A stretch of 64,000 nucleotides of DNA, taken from the NCBI RefSeq assembly GCF_004799145.2, contig NW_021634768.1:1-64000 (forward strand), written 5' to 3'. The notes below the pieces were generated by a model. The model searched no databases. It was not told where the DNA came from and saw only the letters and a program-made list of their open reading frames with translations. This document shows, piece after piece, positions 58,027-64,000 of the stretch (position 1 is the first letter of the stretch; each line of letters opens with the position of its first letter). Made by a program: the position numbers and the translations under genes. This DNA comes from Neltuma alba. Taxonomy: Eukaryota > Streptophyta > Magnoliopsida > Fabales > Fabaceae.

Positions 58027-59733
58027 ACTACACCGCATTATCCATGTTTGGTTCCTTTGCATCAGTCCAACGTTATATTACTAATGTTTGTGTAATGCCT
58101 CCTAATATTCTGAAGAAGCTGTGCGTGAGTATTATTACAAGTTTGCTTTTGTTTGTGTGTCCACCTACATTCATAAAACCGATCATACTAAATATTTATA
58201 CGCTTTATAAGTAACTAATTCATTGTAATTAATGTTGTATTGACTATTATCACTTGAAAAACATTACAAAAATTAAATTCTTTACATATTCAATGTTATA
58301 ACTGCTTTTTAACCAATATTTTTGGTTTACATGAGATTGTTAAAACACAGTTATACTGTGGAATGGAAGAGTCTGTGTGCGCTGGCTTTGGGCGTTTGTC
58401 CTTTGTTTTTCTTTATCCCTACGTCAACTCGTCAACTGAGCCCGTAACACTAACTAATTGACCTTTTGGAAAGCCGATGGAAGAGCAAACAGGGGAAGGG
58501 AAGAGCCAACGGGGGAGGTGCTCTCCATAAAAGACAGAGGCCCTTTGGTAGAAATAAGGCCTAAGTCAACGAGGCCCAAAACACTATGGGCCTAGACAAT
58601 CAGATTACCCCGGTGCATGAAGCTTGGAAAAAGAGTTACCTTAGCACCAACAGGTTGGATCTAGCAGAAAGGCTAGTCTCACACAACGTGACTCTTTGAA
58701 TAGGATTATCTACAATACTAAAATACCCATGACTCGCAAAAAAAACAGAGAAAGTTACCTTAGCCTTGAGCTTGTTGCTCAACTGGAACCACATGCCTCC
58801 TCAGAGAAGGTCATGGGTTCTATCCCCCTTGTTGCCAGGTAAGGGGTGGGTGTGTGTTGGGGTCCCCTCCCCTCTGGGGATGTGTTTGTGTGGCAATATG
58901 CTGTACTCATATTTGAGAGAGAGACTGTCAAGATTTTAGGTGAGAGTAAACTTACATATTAATTCATGGCTCTAAGATTTTGAGTTAAGATGTGATGTCA
59001 AATCTTTTATTTCCTAATCCAATTGTTGGAAAACCCCATGCTCCAAGTACGGTGCCCCAATTAAAGCTTGACATGTCAACCAAAAAAATTTATGACCCAA
59101 AACAGTAATCTCGGCTCAATTGTGATATTAGTGAGAGAACTAAGCATATAGTGCTGTCATGTAAGCCACAATTGGACAAGTCAGCCTCTCTCAGCGATCC
59201 TCTCATTATGCTTAGTATATGTAGCGCATTCTTATTCTGAAGCATGATGCTTAACCGCCATTCGCATTCATGATTAACGTTGATGATTAAATAATAACGT
59301 CGTCATTTAGAATTATTATATATAACCTTTAGAACCTCTAATTGTGTGTATGTGGTCTATGTTTCGAGTTGAAAAGGCTTTCTCACCATAAAGTTTGTCA
59401 GCGACATTGAGATATCATTCCAAGAATATTATCTGATAGATAGCTTTAATTAACTTTTCTCCGAACTTTTCTGTTTCTCTCTCTTGTTGCTGGTTATTAT
59501 TCACAAACACGCTATGCTGTCATCCTAATTCACAACCAAGGAATATGAGGATACGATTATTCATTACAATGATCTCAATGACAAGGGCAAGACAGGAAAG
59601 GAGAAGAGACACACAGCCATAGGGGATACACATATGGGGATATATATATGTGTATTATAGAGTCATCATGCAACAGCACCTACATATAAATGCTAAGGAG
59701 CAGATGATGGATTCACGCAGTCATTGATTCCCT
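58027..59733. other. Spacer between the hydrolase and RADIALIS-like genes
   Basis: Contains two SINE-like repeats: 58640-58750 (tail shared with 29800-29945) and 58757-58925 (B-box-like gggttctatcccc near 58815). The stretch from about 59520 to 59733 is the likely 3' UTR of the minus-strand RADIALIS-like gene. No further gene found. Confidence 0.4.
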
Positions 59734-60397
59734 TCAATTCAGCTGGAGATACTTCATGAGCCTGTGGGCGAAACCAGTAAAAGTCATGACCATGCAGGTA
59801 TCACTGTGGTATATAATTATAACAACAGAAAACAATGATAGATTCTGAGGCATTGATTGCAGAAACAAATATGGAAACGACGGGGAAAGTTCCACTGATT
59901 ATGGGTAAAGATGGGAGAACTTTTGCATGTTCGATAACACCACAGGTATGAAATAATAATGTCTCAACTCTCATGCACGTCATTTAACTTCTTCAACAAA
60001 TCAACAACGCTGGCTTTTCTTATTCAGTTTTAGTCTTACTATTTGTCCCAGATTTTAAATTCAACGTTGAATCTGTCCCTATAAATCTAACAGAAGAAGA
60101 AAACATGCATGCATTGTGAGTGAACATTAATTACCTCTCTTCTTCATCAACATTGCCGGTGGATTTGTAGTTGGGGATGGGAACACGGCCAGATTCGATT
60201 TGTCTTAGATCCTCTAAGAGGATTTCATAGTGTCTCTTAACTTCCTCGGCTGATTTGCCACCAACAGCTTTAGCCACATTCTGCCATCGGTCAGGAGTGT
60301 CCTTGTCATATTTTGCAAGAGCCTTCTCAAAGAGCTTGTTCTGTTTAGGTGTCCAAGATGAATCAGAGGCCTTTTTGCTGAGAGAGCTTGAAGCCAT
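59734..60397 (-). CDS. RADIALIS-like single-repeat MYB/SANT protein (two exons, 96 residues)
   Basis: Exon 1 is 60397-60135, exon 2 is only 28 nt (59761-59734) and adds LMKYLQLN; total 97 codons. The single SANT repeat (about residues 13-60) reads SSWTPKQNKLFEKALAKYDK, then DTPDRWQNVAKAVGGKSAEE and VKRHYEILLEDL, the hallmark of the RAD/RL (I-box) group. These small nuclear proteins lack an activation domain; in snapdragon, RADIALIS antagonises a larger MYB by sequestering its partners, and Arabidopsis RL genes act in early photomorphogenesis and development. Without exon 2 the frame would run eight bases into the intron and stop, so automatic calls may give an 88-residue protein. A (TA)n tract directly precedes the ATG. 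Confidence 0.9.
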
Positions 60398-60399
60398 AA

Positions 60400-60419
60400 C
60401 TATATATATATATATATAT
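60400..60419. repeat. (TA)n microsatellite in the 5' leader of the RADIALIS-like gene
   Basis: About nine TA units start three bases upstream of the minus-strand ATG at 60397. Confidence 0.85.
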
Positions 60420-60476
60420 GAGAAGAAAATGGTTCAGGGATATAGCCTGTGAAGGAAAATGGTGAAGGGGGTGTAC

Positions 60477-60484
60477 TTATAAAT
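60477..60484 (-). promoter_or_regulatory. Possible TATA box of the RADIALIS-like gene
   Basis: TTTATAAG on the minus strand, about 80 bp upstream of the ATG. The (TA)n tract next to the ATG is too close to serve as the core promoter. Confidence 0.4.
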
Positions 60485-62620
60485 GTTGAGAGATAGTGGG
60501 ATGAAGCTAGTGAAGGAATCTGAATAGCCAAAAGTTGGAAAGCACTTGTGACTCTGTCTGCTTTGGAACCACGAAACCAAGCAGGACAATGTACAGCCAG
60601 AGAGGAGAATCAGTTTCAAATGAATCTGGTTCCAAATTTCACATCTTTTTTTGTTTTCTTTTCTTTTTCCCCACTCCACAATCCTTTAATTTCTTTCTCA
60701 TTACTGATAAAGTTGTTTTTCCTTCATTATGGACACGAAAAAACTGATTAGCTTCGTAAGAAAATATTTGAAATGACGAGCATCAGGTTTAGGTTACAGC
60801 TAGAGGGCGTAGGGGGAACAAAATAAAGAGGAAAAGATAGAAAGATAACATCTTGAATATCTGCAATTCAGAAGAAAAAACAAGAGAATCATGGTGGGGA
60901 TTGAAGAGAGAGAAGAGAGGAGATAAGTAATAGTATATTCTTATTGGTCAATTCACTTAGTGGACTGTGTCATACGAAATTTACTCTTTATCTTAACATA
61001 GAATATTTTGAATTCATTAAAATTGCAAGTCCCAAGTACGTGGGGTTCTGGGGTGAACTTTACTCTCTCTATCGCAGAAGATGAAAAACAATAAGAGCAA
61101 TGTAAATATTTTCCCCTTGTTTCTGCTGCAACTTGAAACTTGATTCTGTGATTTTTAATCTGAATTCTCACTCTTGGAAGTGTGCATGTAGCAATTGGAT
61201 GAGATTCTTTTCTTCATGGCCTTATTGGCTTCTCTTTTTCTTCTTTAATTATTTTTTCTTGGTACTGCTGTCATCAATGTCCTCAGTTTTGGTCTGATAC
61301 TAAGGATATATGTGGATGAAAGAATAATGAAGAGGAAGAAAAAGTTCCGTTCAAACAATTATTTGTGAGTGAAGAAAGACAATGCAGAATTTTAAACTAA
61401 ACAATCAAAACTCTATCAAGTTCTTCTTTATGAGGTTTTGACGATTTTGCAGAAAAGTTTTCTCAGATAATAGAGTCGGAGCTAGAAATCATCACTAAAA
61501 TATCCTTTTGATTGCCAACTGTGAACTCTTTCCCAATAACTCAAATTGATCGCACTGACGAAATCTGCTAAAGCTGGAAAGAATCTGCCCAGATGAGAAG
61601 AAAAAGTGTGTCATAGAAACATTATATTTTGTTGGGTTCTGAGATCTTAGGAATTGGGATTTCGGATGTTTGTTCCGAGCAACGTTGTTTGTTTCTGCAT
61701 GCTTTGTAGGACACTACTCATCAATAATCAGCTCCTTCTGGCTTTTATCTCTCACTGAGTTTGCCAGCTGATTGGTCAAAGGTTGAAGCGTCTTCTTAAT
61801 TGGCCAATGGAAGAGATAAGCTGATAAACACTATTTAGATTGTATGTAATAAATGATTAACCTCTCATCTTTCCAGGCATTTGATTGATTGGCATAATAC
61901 ATATGCATCTTCACGCAGATTAAACAGTTAAAATACAAAAAACAAGAGTCTTAATTGTTATATTAAGTACAAATATCCAACTTTCACAGTGCGTCTGATG
62001 TATGTGTTTCACAACATTCTATTAAGCTGGGATCAGAAAGGATTCCCAAGGTAATCAAGACTGGCTTTTCTGAAAGAAGAAAGTGAATTTGACAATATAT
62101 AAATTATTCTAATGCAGATACTGGTTCTGCAACTGTGAACCCACAGGGGCATAAATTGATATTGGCCATGCAAAAGTTGGAATCAATGATGGTGGGAATG
62201 GTCCTAACTTGTCCTTTCCAATCCTCTTCATTAATGCTAGAAAGAGTCACACAAAAGTGATTCTGTATGGAGTCTGTATTTTATATCTACATAATAATAA
62301 TTTCTTTTCTCTCTATCTTCCTCCAAAACATGTGTGTGTGTGTGTGTAATCATTTCTGTGAATATAAAGAATCCGCATAGGTGGTGAGAATGTCAAGATT
62401 TGGACGATGATTTTGGTGACCATTTCCAAAGAAGCAGGATATTGAGGTCCCAAAACAATGGAGGAAATGGTCCTAAGTTGTTCTGTTCATCAGCAATAGG
62501 TCCCCCCCTCCTGGTGGGCTTCTGATGTTTAATCTGTTCCATAAACTCATTTGCTCTTCATCATTATAATAACAATAATATGAGAAGTTGGGAACCTTAT
62601 TCATACCTTGACATTCAATA
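60485..62620. other. Upstream region of the RADIALIS-like gene and spacer
   Basis: About 2.1 kb with no recognisable coding frame; (GT)n at 62332-62346. The part nearest 60480 is the likely RL promoter. Confidence 0.4.
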
Positions 62621-62622
62621 TA

Positions 62623-62876
62623 TACTAACTATATCCGGTCTTTAATATAAGAGCCAATTGACTAATTTGAATAGATTAAAGAAGTTTAGTTAGTTATTTG
62701 TTAAAAAAAAAAGTATTATCTTTCTTAAAATACCCCTGCTGATCATGTGTATAAGCTAAAACTATCATTTGATGAAACCTTTAACATGTGCAACTACTAT
62801 GAGAACTACTTTAAAAAAAATAGATAAATATAAGAGACAAAGTAAATTAAAATCGTATATTTATGACCAAATCAAA
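62623..62876. mobile_element. Mariner-type MITE, right end lost
   Basis: Left part ctatatccggtctttaatat and interior (aatttgaatagattaaagaag, ttaaaatacccctgctgatc) fit the 261 bp subfamily; the right end is degraded. Confidence 0.6.
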
Positions 62877-62920
62877 TGGGCCAAGATACACATAACTCTC
62901 TTGACCTTTAGATCAGTTAC

Positions 62921-63615
62921 TAGGGGTGTTCATGGGCAGGGCTGGGCAGGACATGTCCCCTGCTCGATGCCTGGCCCAAAAGATGAGCGAGCTGCATTTT
63001 GCAGCCTGCTGCCCTGTCTTGTTCATAGAAGCCCTAACCATTTTCGGGCTGAGCAGGGCAGGCTTCCAAGCCCAAATAGTGATACCTTAGTGAAAAAAAT
63101 TTTAGTTGAAGTAAGGGTATCTTATAACAACTATAAAGAAATAAATACTTGAATAAACAATAAATTCAACAAATCAATAATTTTGATTTGTCTTAAATTG
63201 ATATATATTTTAATACAACACTAAAGTGAGCTTGCTTTTGCATTTTTGCAAGACAACCAACAATGAAAACAAACTAAAAGATACTAAACCAGATTAGAAA
63301 AACATTAAAAAGATACTAAGAAGGAAGAATTACGCATACCACTAAATGTATTTAGGGTAAATGGAAGAGAAGAGAATAATATATATTATTATATATATTA
63401 TATATCATTATAAGTATTTCTGGCAAAAAAAATTATAAATATATATATCACGGGCAGGGCAGCATACCATGCCCGTAGCCCAGCCCTGCCCATAATATGC
63501 CTAGCCCAAAAATGTTCATTTTTTTTTTGGATTGTTTTTTTTTTGGCTGGGCAGGGCTATTTTTTCACGGGCTCGAGCGGGCATACTGGGCTAGCGGGCT
63601 TAATGAACACCCCTA
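62921..63615. mobile_element. Non-autonomous hAT element, 695 bp
   Basis: Inverted ends TAGGGGTGTTCAT / ATGAACACCCCTA (one mismatch next to the ends) lie inside a perfect 8 bp duplication TCAGTTAC (62913-62920, 63616-63623), diagnostic for hAT. Both subterminal parts are full of GGGCAGGG / CCCTGCCC motifs, as hAT transposases use. The centre is AT-rich and non-coding. Confidence 0.9.
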
Positions 63616-63623
63616 TCAGTTAC

Positions 63624-64000
63624 TCATAATCCCCCTCATCTTTAAAAGTTTAAATTCCACACCCTCATGTTTCAAATTTTGACTATGAACATCCTACTAT
63701 TAGAATGGCTGTTAAGTTTAACCGAATTTATGCCACATCAACCTAATTAAAATTACTTGGCAAATGAGATGAAAATTTGAGAATTTCATTAATTTATTTA
63801 AACTCTAAAAGCACAGTATTTTATTTAAGGATAATTTTGCCATTCTACTAATTTCAACAGATCTAATTCAGCGGTACCAATTAAACCTTGACAATGTCTT
63901 CCTTTCTCGATGTCTATGGATGTTTTAACGCTTTCCAGAATCCACAAGAAATCATCTTTTTCGTTCAAAATCTTATCTATATGCTTTCCATGTTCATTTT
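63624..64000. other. Right edge of the window, no gene seen
   Basis: AT-rich non-coding DNA with no recognised repeat. Confidence 0.35.

Noticed and set aside
57861..58214. 117-codon frame beginning MLLIMKKYGWWQGD
   Set aside because: It overlaps hydrolase exon 4 in another frame; the frame that continues from exon 3 gives the EAGHLVMLERPF motif.
62150..62480. Possible miR482/2118-like precursor (gggaatgg and tttccaatcc motifs)
   Set aside because: The two motifs do not sit in a foldback of the right size and the mature sequence does not match.

Overview
The window is nuclear DNA from a flowering plant, most likely a eudicot. Evidence: spliced genes with GT/AG introns, plant-only families (3-ketoacyl-CoA synthase, RADIALIS-like MYB, LRR receptor kinases), a nuclear tRNA-Gln, and AT-rich intergenic DNA full of small non-autonomous transposons. 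I cannot name the species. Exon models were built by hand from reading frames, splice sites and remembered family sequences; no alignment was run.

Layout. 1-2761 (-): a cyclase-associated protein (CAP1) gene running off the left edge, with several frame breaks. 4179-6941 (-): a membrane-anchored receptor-like kinase of the At4g34500 type. 8426-9503: a 1.08 kb foldback element. 10145-13202 (+): a two-exon BTB/POZ protein. 14744-16738 (-): a small mitochondrial NOXY2-type protein with a tiny last exon. 16910-16981 (+): tRNA-Gln(CUG). 17723-22424 (-): a 900-residue LRR receptor-like protein (At2g16250 type) whose kinase domain looks catalytically dead. 23.1-41.3 kb: a gene-poor block of MITEs, with a tandem segmental duplication (31.9-36.2 and 37.0-39.5 kb) that separates a broken PEX7 fragment. 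41599-42333 (+): a GRP7-type glycine-rich RNA-binding protein. 43.2-47.0 kb: gene relics (Rpr2-like, RNase H-like). 47832-49364 (+): an intact intronless KCS9-type enzyme of very-long-chain fatty acid synthesis. 50.5-54.3 kb: MITEs and repeats. 54371-58026 (+): a four-exon alpha/beta hydrolase whose first intron is swollen by MITEs and a SINE. 59734-60397 (-): a RADIALIS-like single-repeat MYB. 60.4-64 kb: no gene found; a clean 695 bp hAT element lies at 62921-63615.

The genes do not form a pathway; their grouping looks like old conserved linkage. As I recall, CAP1, the At4g34500 kinase and KCS17 are neighbours on Arabidopsis chromosome 4; At2g16250, a GRP (At2g16260) and KCS9 (At2g16280) are neighbours on chromosome 2; and alpha/beta hydrolases sit near RADIALIS-like genes in two places. 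I found no new enzymatic or defence system. The most informative structures are the segmental duplication, which preserves filled and empty MITE sites side by side, the dense mariner-type MITE family, and single-base deletions in three otherwise well-formed genes.
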